Part shown: positions 25,561 through 35,639 of the stretch, in pieces
How positions within the stretch are numbered: the first letter of the stretch is position 1
How the letters are laid out: the number at the start of each line of letters is the position of its first letter
Assembly (NCBI GenBank): GCA_033064195.1
Contig: JARBJD010000033.1
Location: 124,001 to 188,000 of the forward strand
Source of the DNA: Blattamonas nauphoetae
Taxonomy: Eukaryota; Preaxostyla; Oxymonadida
Length of the DNA stretch: 64,000 bases
Direction: 5' to 3'
Position numbers and translations under genes: made by a program
The notes under the pieces: generated by a model
The model's input: only the letters and a program-made list of their open reading frames with translations
The model's database searches: none
What the model was told of the DNA's origin: nothing

Positions 25561-26164
25561 AAATTAAGTTCCCTCTTGCCATTCAACCGAGTTGAAACTC
25601 CTTAGTTCTTGAGAATCAAACTCTACGACATCAAAAGTGTCGCCGATGCTTCAAAGCCCTTCCTGTCGCTTGTAGACTTCCTCACCAAAGGAAACAAACT
25701 CAACGATCAAGAGACCGAACAAGCCGGCGGTATTCTAAGTTGGTTCTCAGTTCTGTGCTCTGATTCGGACACTGCCGAAACGATCCTCTCCCAACTTGTT
25801 CCAAAACCAGATGGGTCTTGTTCTGGTTTCGCCGAGTCAATGATTACACTCCTCACATCACCCAATGAGGAGCTTTTCGAGGGTGCCTGATTTTTTCTGA
25901 GTCACCAAACATTCATTTGTGCGAAGCTGCCACGGAGACTGGCAATCTTTTCACAATTTAAATAATGGACTCATTGCTTGGAAGAAGGAATCTCCAGCTG
26001 CTCAGAAACGGGGACAGCAGATTCTGGCCAAACTGAGCAAAGAAGGCCTGTCGGATGAGATCGAGCTCCATTTCCGGTTAACTCGATGGAGGTACCCCGA
26101 AAGGCGGGCTGTCTTCGTTGGGGCACAGCTGATTCATGATTTGGGTGGGAATGTGTCGTATTAG
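25561..26164 (+). pseudogene. truncated ARM/HEAT-like family copy
   Basis: The first part (25561-25890) matches the N-terminal half of the family gene at 58409: FLSLVDF, PDGSCSGF and the LLTS-NE-L motif are shared. An in-frame TAG at 25603-25605 lies in an aligned position of that homologous stretch. After TGA at about 25888 the middle of the gene is missing. The C-terminal part resumes at about 25975-26160 in a different frame (KRGQQILAKLSKEGLSDEIELHF, then LGGN). This is an internally deleted, frame-disrupted copy. Confidence 0.7.
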
Positions 26165-26632
26165 GAGAAAAGCGGAGCTGACCATCATCTCTCGTGTCGC
26201 TGGAAGAATCGAATTGACACAAGGCGTGCAGGAGACCAATTCAACGATGATTGTGAATGGTGTGTTTGACTAAAAAGTGTGTTGTGATTCTGCAATACTC
26301 TCAGTTCTTCATTACTCATTATTCTCCCTCGCTTTGTTCTCACTCCACTCCCTCTTCATTTTACCCTCCCAGACACTGCAAATCATCGACTATAGCTTGC
26401 TCGCCTTGGCATCATCGTTTGTTTATGAACCTTCGAGGCAGAGACAGGACGGTTCACACACCACAACCCATTTCAGATTCAAGTCTAAACTCTCTGCCAC
26501 GACTGGATACATCACTGCATATTCACCTTTCCAGTCGATCACTCCTCGAAAGAAAGGATGTCTATCCAGCACGAGATCGCTTGACACGATCGAACAGTCA
26601 CATCATCTCATTCACATTCTCTCGTCTCGAGT
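26165..26632. other. intergenic; original upstream region of the peroxiredoxin-like gene
   Basis: No gene is recognised. Because the hAT element inserted at 26641, this stretch was directly upstream of the gene now starting at 38004 and probably holds its original promoter. Confidence 0.45.
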
Positions 26633-27293
26633 GGGATGATCAGACCTTTGATACATGAGATCAATCAAGCAGAAACTGAGATCGATCGATCTCAGTTCCG
26701 GTTTTTGGGACTGAGATCAATGACTTAATTAGGCGTATCTATATTTGTCTCATAGTTGTATCAATTTCTTCAAAATAAGAATATTGAAAAAGCGAAATGG
26801 CTGTAGTGTGATAGAACGAACACTGAAAAGAGGGTAAAAAACGTCTTCTCTCCACCTCTAGCTGTCCATCCATCCGACGGAGACGGCGTCGATTCGGGAA
26901 GAAGACGGGGAACAGCGTGTGGTCGGTGCAACAACACAGAATCAGAGTGAGTGGGCGGAGAGCGGTGAGACGTGCGTGTTGTGTGGTGTCGTGGTGAATT
27001 CTCACTTCGTCTCGTTTCTCGGTGGTCATCCTCTCCTCTCTTTCTTCTTCCATTCTCCCGCTTTCGCTCTTCTCATCCATCTTCTCGTCCTTCCTCACTC
27101 CATCTCTCCTCTCGTACTTCTCGTTCTCGTATCCTTTTCTCGTCAAACAGCTTCCACTCATTTCATCCCAATTCTCGTCAAAGGGTCGATTTCTGTATTG
27201 GTGGGCGTGTTTCGGTGATGGTGGCTCGATTGATGTTTCAAGTAGAACTGATCTTGCCTTTCCCTTCGTCTCTCTCCTCGTCCTATCTCTTTT

Positions 27294-28400
27294 CGTTCGT
27301 CGCGCATCTTCGTTCGTCGCGCATCTTCGTTCCTCGCGCATCTTCGTTCTTCGCGCATCTTCGTTCTTCGCGCATCTTCGTTCTTCGCGCATCTTCGTTC
27401 TTCGCGCATCTTCGTTCCTCGCACATCTTCGTTCGTCGCGCATCTTCGTTCGTCGCGCATCTTCGTTCGTCGCGCATCTTCGTTCTTCGCGCATCTTCGT
27501 TCCTCGCACATCTTCGTTCGTCGCGCATCTTCGTTCTTCGCGCATCTTCGTTCTTCGCGCATCTTCGTTCGTCGCGCATCTTCGTTCGTCGCGCATCTTC
27601 GTTCGTCGCGCATCTTCGTTCGTCGCGCATCTTCGTTCGTCGCGCATCTTCGTTCGTCGCGCATCTTCGTTCTTCGCGCATCTTCGTTCCTCGCACATCT
27701 TCGTTCGTCGCGCATCTTCGTTCTTCGCGCATCTTCGTTCTTCGCGCATCTTCGTTCCTCGCACATCTTCGTTCGTCGCGCATCTTCGTTCGTCGCGCAT
27801 CTTCGTTCTTCGCGCATCTTCGTTCTTCGCGCATCTTCGTTCCTCGCACATCTTCGTTCGTCGCGCATCTTCGTTCGTCGCGCATCTTCGTTCGTCGCGC
27901 ATCTTCGTTCGTCGCGCATCTTCGTTCGTCGCGCATCTTCGTTCGTCGCGCATCTTCGTTCGTCGCGCATCTTCGTTCTTCGCGCATCTTCGTTCCTCGC
28001 ACATCTTCGTTCGTCGCGCATCTTCGTTCGTCGCGCATCTTCGTTCGTCGCGCATCTTCGTTCGTCGCACATCTTCGTTCGTCGCGCATCTTCGTTCGTC
28101 GCGCATCTTCGTTCGTCGCGCATCTTCGTTCGTCGCGCATCTTCGTTCGTCGCGCATCTTCGTTCGTCGCGCATCTTCGTTCGTCGCGCATCTTCGTTCG
28201 TCGCGCATCTTCGTTCTTCGCGCATCTTCGTTCCTCGCACATCTTCGTTCGTCGCGCATCTTCGTTCTTCGCGCATCTTCGTTCGTCGCGCATCTTCGTT
28301 CGTCGCGCATCTTCGTTTTTCGCGCATCTTCGTTCGTCGCGCATCTTCGTTCGTCGCGCATCTTCGTTCGTCGCGCATCTTCGTTCGTCGCGCATCTTCG
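27294..28400. repeat. 17-bp minisatellite, about 65 units
   Basis: Unit CGCATCTTCGTTCGTCG, varying mainly at one base (G, T or C at position 14), plus a linked variant in which the CCTCG form is followed by CACATC. Because 17 is not a multiple of three, three units make a 51-bp, 17-codon period, and all three frames on both strands stay open. Long ORFs here (up to 814 codons on the minus strand, 495 on the plus) are largely produced by this property. It lies inside the giant hAT element, at the 3' side of the minus cargo gene. Confidence 0.97.
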
Positions 28401-28439
28401 ACCCTCGTGTGCTTCTAAGCGAGTCAGAGCTCCTCTGCA

Positions 28440-30115
28440 TCTCCAACCTTTCAGATTGATCAGATCTTCGAGATAGCGGAGAGAGTCTGGAGGATGCCAC
28501 ACGATCTGTCTTGTGATAAGATACCGCGAGCGATGATGATTCAAATTTGTGCTGGGAAGGAGAAGGAGTGCGAAGTGCGGGTGAGAGTGGACGAGGCGAG
28601 GAGGAGTGATTTCGAAATGTGAGGCATCAAACGTTTGCGGTAGAGGAGAGTGAAGGTCGGCGAGAGAGTGGTTGGATGATGCGAATCCGACGAAATCGAG
28701 TCGGGAGATGTTTCTGTGTGCTCCAATCTCACGCAGGATTGACAACGCATCGTCTTCTTCCGATTCCGTTCCGTTGTTAGATTGTGAAGGAACAAGGTTG
28801 CCACTTACTCGCCCAAATTCAACATCGCACATCCGAAGTTGGTTCTGCCAAGAAAAATAGTGACAACAAAATGAAAATGGACACAATGAAAGAGAAAAAC
28901 GATGAAAAGGGGAGTTAATGCGAGAATATCGCCAATAGAGAACAAGAAAGATGGAGAAACAAACTTGGATCAGTTCCTCACTCGACAACTCCTGCATCTC
29001 ACTTTCAGGGGGTTTACCTGCAATCTCTGCTTCATGTTCGATGTCAGGGTCGTCAATGTGAACACTTTCCGGATCATGTACAGAAGCGACGCGGAGACAG
29101 AGTGGAGCGACAGATACGAGTCGTGGAAGAGAGCCGACACCAGATTCGGAAGGTCGAACACCAAATTGAGCCACTGCACACAAGAGTCAGAGAGCGACAT
29201 CCAGTTAAGCCAGAGATTTTGTGTCCAGATTGGAACGAAGGGAGAATTTGTAAGATAAGGAAGTATAAGGAAATGAAAAAGAGAAAATGGAATAAGAATG
29301 TTGACAAATAGAAGATAAAATTGGTTCTTCAAAGAAAAAACCTTGAAGAGAAACAAACAATGTCACGACGAATGTCAATCAGAGGAATTTGACACTGTGA
29401 GCTGCTCGACATATTCTTCCGAACAGGCGTCGAGAACAGAATCTGAACCTTCAAGTGCTTCGAATCAATCATTCTGATTGTTCCGATATCGCCAAGAAGG
29501 AGCAAAATAGAATGACGATGAAGAATGACGAGAAGAGCAAACATAAATCCGATGGGAATATCCCCGTAATGTGGTAACTTCACCTGAAACACAAGAAAAT
29601 GCTGATGCAGGTTCAATAAGCGGTAGAGAGAGTGAAGAAAGAGATCAATTGAAAGAGAACAACTAACATGATGTACCGTTCTTCCCCTTCACCTCCAAAA
29701 CACTCGAAGGATGCACTGTCCCAACAAGTACATACGATCGAGCTGACATATCAAACTCCTTTCGAACATAACGACTCGTCATGATTTCTGTAAAAATTGA
29801 CACACCCAAGAGGTCATTCAGTGAAAAAACGTAAAAATCACACAAGTCTGTCGAAGGATCCCATGAGCACTCATAATCATCACATTTGGCTCTGTAGAAC
29901 GGAATAGAATTGGGCTGAGACGAAAGCATTTCATTATGGCTCTTCCCATTTCATAAAACAACCATTTCAAACACAACCAAAACATTTGAATGCTGTGATG
30001 CAATATTCAGCTTGACAAGAACAAGATGCAAGGCGGAAGAGAGGCGGGCATAGGTTCTTCCATCCCAACCGCCCAAATCCAATCCAAGTCCCACTTTGGA
30101 TTCAGATTGTTATGA
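28440..30115 (-). CDS. spliced gene of unknown function inside the giant hAT
   Basis: This is a minus-strand gene with good GT-AG introns. Exon-like pieces in order: 30115-29960 (containing GLGLDLGGWDGRTYARLSS, with an in-frame TAA at about 30108); 29908-29690 ending before gtgaag; 29612-29375 starting after gtttcag (KLPHYGDIPIGFM; hydrophobic); 29189-29010; 28835-28440 starting after ttggcag. Its 5' part lies beyond the nested element, at 33848-33915, where the same frame reads NTIRSDPKLFAKQ and joins smoothly. I recognise no family. Leu-rich stretches suggest a helical or membrane-associated protein. Where it ends relative to the minisatellite is unclear. Confidence 0.5.
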
Positions 30116-30402
30116 CGGCTCCCCGCTCTTCTCAAAAAATGCAAACAACTTACCTTGGGTCGGCATGTCCTTCTTGTCCTGTCCTACAGGACAGCAAAAA
30201 AGAGGAGGACAATTTGGATAAAAGTGACGATGACAAGAATTGAACCAACCACTTGCTTCGTCCGTCAGTGAAAACTCGAAACGAAAAATGAGGAGAAAGT
30301 TGAGATAACAATGCACATTTTCTGTTTTAGAATCATTTTTATTGTGTTTTTTCACCCTATTTTGACAAAAATCGCGAAAGTTGTCCAAACGGGGTCGATC
30401 TG

Positions 30403-30556
30403 CCCACCATAGGACATGATAGGACAATTCTGAATCGGGCTCAAACCATAGGACATGGAAGGTATTTGACGCATTCACACTACTTGCGTCACAATTTCGC
30501 AATAAAATCGAGGGAGGACAATTGTCCTGTCCTGTCCTATCGTGTCCTATGGTGGC
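30403..30556. mobile_element. possible 154-bp MITE with TAGGACA ends
   Basis: The ends CCCACCATAGGACATGATAG and (inward from the right) GCCACCATAGGACACGATAG form inverted repeats of about 23 bp. The flanks TCGATCTG and CCGATCTG match in 7 of 8 bases, like an aged target duplication. The short TAGGACA motif recurs here and near the right end of the host element. Tentative. Confidence 0.45.
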
Positions 30557-30597
30557 CCGATCTGTCCTATCAAACCAACATTTTGGTAATTGCCCAC

Positions 30598-30960
30598 TCA
30601 AATCATCGAAATGACACTTTCATGTCTGGAGACTGGTTCGGAGATGAACCCTGTCTGCTCTTTTCTCGTTATTGTAAATAAACTTTTCTCACTCTCATGT
30701 TTTAGACCACAGATCTTGTGATAGAGATGACCACTGAAGAATCCGAACTAAGAAGAAAGTTGAGTAAATGAAGGGACAAGTCTGCTCTTATTGTATTGTT
30801 TATCATCATATTTACCTCTCTAAATGATTTGATCAAGAATAGATTCCTCAATTGAGACAAGAAGTTCCACAAGAGACAGGAAGACCTGTTGGAGAGGGTT
30901 GAAAAGGCAACATTCAAAGAGAAAAGATAATTTGAGTTGATGACAGGATCACAATACTAG
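30598..30960 (-). CDS. short spliced gene, function unknown
   Basis: Two exons are supported by a 68-nt intron (gtaaat...ttcttag, about 30750-30817). Joined, the frame reads LRNLFLIKSFRE then FGFFSGHLYHKICGLKHESE and on to TGA at 30598. The 5' end is unresolved; frames continue upstream to about 31180. It lies inside the 3.69-kb element and could be part of that element's own gene. No family recognised. Confidence 0.4.
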
Positions 30961-31836
30961 AAAGGATGAAGAAGAATAGAAGGGAGAGATGGATGACAGA
31001 CCCCTTCATGATAGTCCTGCTGAGACGTTCTGGGAAAGAGATTGGAATGAACAAGAAAAGCGAAAGATTCAGATGGGATACAAGCAGAGGGCATCCTCGA
31101 AAGAACCATTGAGTCGGGTTCTAGCCAGTACACACCCCCAACAGAAAGAAAGTTTGACCTCTTCTCATTCTGAAGCACTTCTCTTCCCCTCTTCTTTTCT
31201 CTTTCGTTTCAGTCCATCCTGCCTCCCTCTTTTCTCTCTCATCAGCCATGATGGTCAACTCAACCGAGGCTCCTTCGACATCGCCAACATATGTGGGGTT
31301 TAATGGGTGTTCGGAAATCGAAGTGTGCGACTTCCCTCTTCCTATATTCCTTTCATCATCTGATTACCACTCAATTTTTTATGAACCACTTCCTCCGTCC
31401 ATCTTCTCATGATCTCATCATTTCTTCAGTTCATCCTTCCTTCCTCCCCCTTCGCTTCGTCACAATGATCTCCTTGGTTATTCAGACCCCGTTATTGCTC
31501 AATTACTTCTTTCTATCGACATATAAGAGACACTATGACCATGACTTTGTCACATCATTTCAATTCGAAACGCCAGAGTCTCACTTCTCCAAACTGCAAA
31601 CGGTTTCCTTTAACTTCCGGCCCGACCTGTATGTTTTCCATTTCAATCACTTTTTGGTTATTCTTTTTCGTATTAGATCATATCCAACACTTCTTCGGAT
31701 CGTCGCCGTCGGATCTTCTTCACAGCAAGACTGATTCAATGAAACCAATGTTCAATCTTTGGAATTTGTCTGTTACAAACATCCTCTCCGTGGCCACATC
31801 AAAAGATCAGATTCCCAAACCTTCGTCGTCAATTCT

Positions 31837-32631
31837 TCATTCACAACAAGAGTCATCTCTCGTCGAAAAGAACCAACCAAACGAAGCTTTACACACAATA
31901 TTGTTGACAAAAATGCACGTCTCTCCGGACAGTCCGTAGCTCGACCCCAAAGTCTCGATCCGACTCATCTCCAGTTTACCAACGCAAACCTTGTCTAAAT
32001 CAGCTTCTCTCGACAGATCGTGTTCATCTACACTCTCCAATTGCAACGAATACGCCTCATTCGTATTGACATCCGATAAGTCTCTTTGTTTCACATGATC
32101 GTCCCCAAGATCAATCCGCCTCTCTCCTTGACTGAATTGACAATTCAACATACACAGGTTCAGTCTGTATTCCTCGCTCCGAGTCATTTATAGAGGCCAT
32201 CGTTATTCTTCCTCGACAAGCTCCTTTATTCCTCGCTCCACCATGTTGTCATCTTGCACTTTTGCTGGTCTCCGCCATCTCTCTTCATATTCACCCTCTT
32301 CAGTACCAATCCAACGAAATGAAAGAAATGCTAAGAATCTCGCTTTGCCTAGGAGGAGGGATGAAAAGGAATCAACACACTCTCCAACGCCGCATTCACA
32401 TTGGGACACTTGTTGCCGATTTTAACTAGCAATGACCAAAAAATGCAGTGTGGAAGGTGTGGGTGAAGTGGGGGATGTGGTAAAGGGTGAAGGAGATGTT
32501 TGAATGAGGCGAAGAGGCATGCGAAAAGACGAGTGGCGGAAGGGCTCAGTGATGGAGAACAAAATAACAACGACAGAAATAGGACAGAAAGAAGGAAAGC
32601 GAACTGAAAAAGACAATGTTGAACAAGACAA
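31837..32631 (-). CDS. hypothetical protein, frame continuous if TAA is sense
   Basis: Three standard-code pieces (32631-32422, 32409-32218, 32187-31837) are in one frame and join across TAA codons at about 32422, 32215 and 32200, ending at TGA. The last third (from about SLQLESVDEHDL to FVNNIVCKASFGWFFS) looks the most protein-like. The plus strand here is also open under the same code, so which strand is coding is not settled. Confidence 0.3.
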
Positions 32632-32730
32632 GGGAGATTAAGCAGAATCCCAAACCAATCACACTCATCCCGTCATTCCGCACCCTGACGCTACTCCACC
32701 GTAGCTCGACGAGAATATTAGACAGATCAC

Positions 32731-33251
32731 CAGGCATCTGAGTAGTCCCATCAAAATAGGTAAAACTGGGATCAATTGATGTCAGTGCCTAAATTTGGAC
32801 TGAGATCAAATTTCAACTCTTTTCCTTTGAGATTTTCTCATTATCACTTCATTAATCATGTTCAATTCACTTCTTGTTTTCACATAATGCTCTTCAATAT
32901 TTCAGACAGCTCTTATTTCCCAAAAACACGCACGATCACAATCACCAACACTTCTTTTTTCGATGTATTCCCTTCATTGACTTTAGTCAGTGAGAAAAAA
33001 CCATCAAAGAAGACATAATAACGCATTATCGACTTGTTTTAATAATTATTGTTGTAGAACAAACTGAAACAGCAGCACCCAAAGTTTGCATTTTCATGAT
33101 CTATGAAGTGACCATTTTCCTTTTTACTTTTTTTTCCATTCAAATATCATATATAAGAAGACTTTTTTGAAATGAAAGAAACGAAATGGTATTGTAGGTA
33201 TTTAGTGGGATCAGATCCGACTGGGATCACTGGGATCAAATCAGAAGCCTG
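32731..33251. mobile_element. hAT-type MITE, copy 2 (intact, empty of the nested element)
   Basis: The 521-bp element has CAGGCATCTGAGT / CAGGCTTCTGATT ends and an exact 8-bp duplication CAGATCAC at 32723-32730 and 33252-33259. It differs from copy 1 at only a few bases over 521 bp, so both moved recently. It serves as the empty-site control for the 482-bp element in copy 1. Confidence 0.95.
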
Positions 33252-33772
33252 CAGATCACACTCACTTCCGACTAATTTCGCGGCTTATCTGAGCGAGATC
33301 GTACAACCGACAAACTTGAGGCGATCACAGGTGCCGACGGAGAAGTGTGTGAAGGAGAGGAAGGAAATGGCCCAGCGTAAGAAGAGGATGAGTGGAGGCA
33401 GAGAAAAGACACCATTGACCATTGGAGTGAAATAGCCGTTGCACATGTTGAGATACAATCTGCATTGTTGGTGGCTCTGATCTCTTTCATCTGGACTATC
33501 CCTGATCTCACATTCATCAATTTCCCACTTCTGTCATGTAAATTTCTCCATCATGTGATGTTTGTGATGAAAGAAATGTATTGTGTCGAATCACGACACT
33601 GATCGGACCATAATCATTTTGACAGATCTGATCAAATCTCAGCCACCCTTTTCGTATCTAATTCATCCAAAATGGATGTGAAAATGTAGTCTGTGTTTCA
33701 AATCAAAGGGTACCACTTTATTTGACATCATTTTCATGCTTTGTAGACAAAACCCTCCCATCGCCTAATTAA

Positions 33773-33811
33773 GCTCCGAAAGCCCGTGTCCTATGATAGG
33801 ACACGGGTTTT
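33773..33811. repeat. strong hairpin next to the element end
   Basis: A near-perfect palindrome, CCGAAAGCCCGTGTCCTAT followed by its inverse with one unpaired base and one G-T type mismatch, gives a stem of about 18 bp. It sits just inside the right terminus of the 3.69-kb element. A related but shorter palindrome (GTCCTGTCCTACAGGAC) sits at the equivalent place inside the left terminus (about 30177-30193). Confidence 0.7.
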
Positions 33812-33839
33812 CGGGGGAGGACATGCCGACCCAAGGTAA

Positions 33840-34668
33840 CAAACAACTGCTTCGCGAATAACTTCGGGTCTGACCGAATCGTGTTCCAAGTGTCCCAATA
33901 ATTTTGAAAAGAGCCAAAACACTATGGATGGTTTCACTTTTTTTATTTTTCTCCAAATTCTTAAAATCACTCAAATATGATGGAAAAGGGGTTTGTTTCG
34001 AAATTGAGCTTCGATCGTGACGAGAAACGACACTTTTTTGAAACGCCAATTGAACACATTTATTGTTTCAAAAACAGATGAGAGAAGATCATGAGGTGAG
34101 ACAATGTGAAAAAAGAAGGTTCTACAATGGAGAGTACGGATAAGATGTATTGTGAAGAAATAGAGGCAAAATACTCAATAGTCTCGAAAATGCTCTATTG
34201 CACTTGAATTATCAGTTGAAATTAGATTTCTGCATGAACCCAGGAGTACAAGTATTTTTTCTTGAATTGGACACATGTTTGCACCCATCTGGCAAGATCA
34301 TCATCGATCGTGTCCTAAACACTCCTTTCCTTTGTCTATCTGAAATTATGAGAGATAATTGAGAACAAACAGGTTTTATATGTCTGTTTGACACTGGTGA
34401 AGAGACATTGGGACATCATTATCTTAATCTCCAAGAGTAACCGTCATGGAAAAAGAGAATCCGCTTTCAGGTGCTACGAGTTTCAAAGAAAGTGAAAAGA
34501 GCACACCCGATCTTCACACATGTGACTTGATGTACATCGATCTGAGTGGAACGCAGTTTATCAAAGGTGGAGCAGTGAGGTCACAATGAAGGTTGGAGAG
34601 TCAGTGCTTGAAAAGAGGATGTGTAGAAACGAAGTTTTGAGAGAAGATATCCGTGGAGATTGAGGACT
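33840..34668. other. mostly non-coding part of the hAT cargo
   Basis: Apart from the 5' exon fragment of the cargo gene at about 33848-33915, no gene is seen. The sequence is AT-rich and likely contains the upstream region of that gene. Confidence 0.4.
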
Positions 34669-35560
34669 TTAATCTGTTCCTGGAACAAGAATAGACAGAA
34701 TTTGATAGAAAGACCAGTGAAACGGATGGATTCTTTCAAAATTATTGGGACAAGTCGAATCGTCCTCCCTGCTCAGTCCGGCCAGAAACACTGCCAAATC
34801 ACCTTCAGACGAGCATGTGGCTGCCAATGCTTGCTCCATCAGGCGAGTGGGGAATGATACGGACACACGAGGCTGTGCAGACATTGTTGGTTGTGTTTGG
34901 TCGTTTGGCCTCACACGCGTGTTCGACGTGTTTGAACTTACTGTGGACACTGCCTCCGCCTGTTCCTTCCGTTCACAGGCCAACGCTTCCTGTCTCGACT
35001 CCTCAAACACGCGAGCAAGAATCGCTTCTTCTTCTTTCCGCAGTCGTTCGTCCTCTTCCGCTGCCTGCCTTCGCCGTCTTTCCCGCTATCGATGGTGCAT
35101 CTCTGATCGAACCAGCTCAGTCTCGAGTCATCTTCGCTTGCTCTGCAATTTTTCTTCGTCAAGCACTTCATCCACGTCCACTGGTCGATGGATACCACTC
35201 TTTCACCCCCTCCGCACATCCTAGTCGCATCCTGTCCGCCTGTGCCCAAAAAAGGCACGAGTCACCCATTCTGCAAGTGTGGGGTTTTCGATCTCTCGGT
35301 GATGGAATCATTCAATCGCTCGCGCAGAATTCCTAAGCGACAATGAAAGAAGAACTGCCACCTCCAATGCACCACATCCAACAAATTGCATTTGCAGTTG
35401 AAGAATGTCTGCTTCCCCATCGGTGCAGAGGTGCGTCAGCAACAAAAGTAGAGTCAGCGATTTCCGGTCTTTAAAAGAAGAAAAGGTGATGAAGAGAAGA
35501 CATGAGAGGATAACGTTGGTGAGGAAGAAATCCAAGAAGAGGGAAGAGAAGGTAGTCTCT
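34669..35560 (-). CDS. coiled-coil gene with UIM-like motif, probably damaged or spliced
   Basis: Highly charged helix: from about 35210 to 34960 the frame reads VDEVLDEEKLQSKRR, then a TGA, then LETELVRSEMHHR, an in-frame TAG, RERRRRQAAEEDERLRKEEE and AILARVFEESRQEA. The last matches the ubiquitin-interacting motif pattern (acidic run, L-x-x-V-F-x-x-S-x-x-E) with Val for the usual Ala. The C-terminal part runs to 34669. An upstream Leu-rich exon may lie at 35480-35320. The TGA inside the coiled coil means nonsense mutation, an unseen intron or error. Lies directly 5' of the transposase, divergent from it. Confidence 0.4.
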
Positions 35561-35639
35561 TTAATCAGAGGGTCGAAATAAGCACTTCGAGACTTGTGTG
35601 AGATTGCTTCCTTCTTGACTCCAGGCCCCGTGATCAGAC

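Larger units (their letters stand above)
30150..33839. mobile_element. 3.69-kb inverted-repeat element nested in the cargo gene
   Basis: Perfect 22-bp inverted termini beginning TTACCTTGGGTCGGCATGTC, with an exact 8-bp duplication CAAACAAC at 30142-30149 and 33840-33847. Removing the element and one duplication joins the flanking minus-strand reading frame without a break, so the insertion is real. The superfamily is unclear: the 8-bp duplication fits hAT-like elements, but the terminus lacks the usual C/T-A-G start. It contains short spliced or open frames on the minus strand and one MITE copy. No transposase was recognised. Confidence 0.85.

Noticed and set aside
26739-29183. 814-codon minus ORF and the 480-500 codon plus ORFs
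   Set aside because: Most of their length is the 17-bp minisatellite, which is open in every frame. Only the part from about 28440 upward looks like a gene.
29801-29818. 18-nt ultrashort intron (gtgtgtcaatttttacag)
   Set aside because: It is in frame and may simply be coding; no other intron this short is needed in the window.
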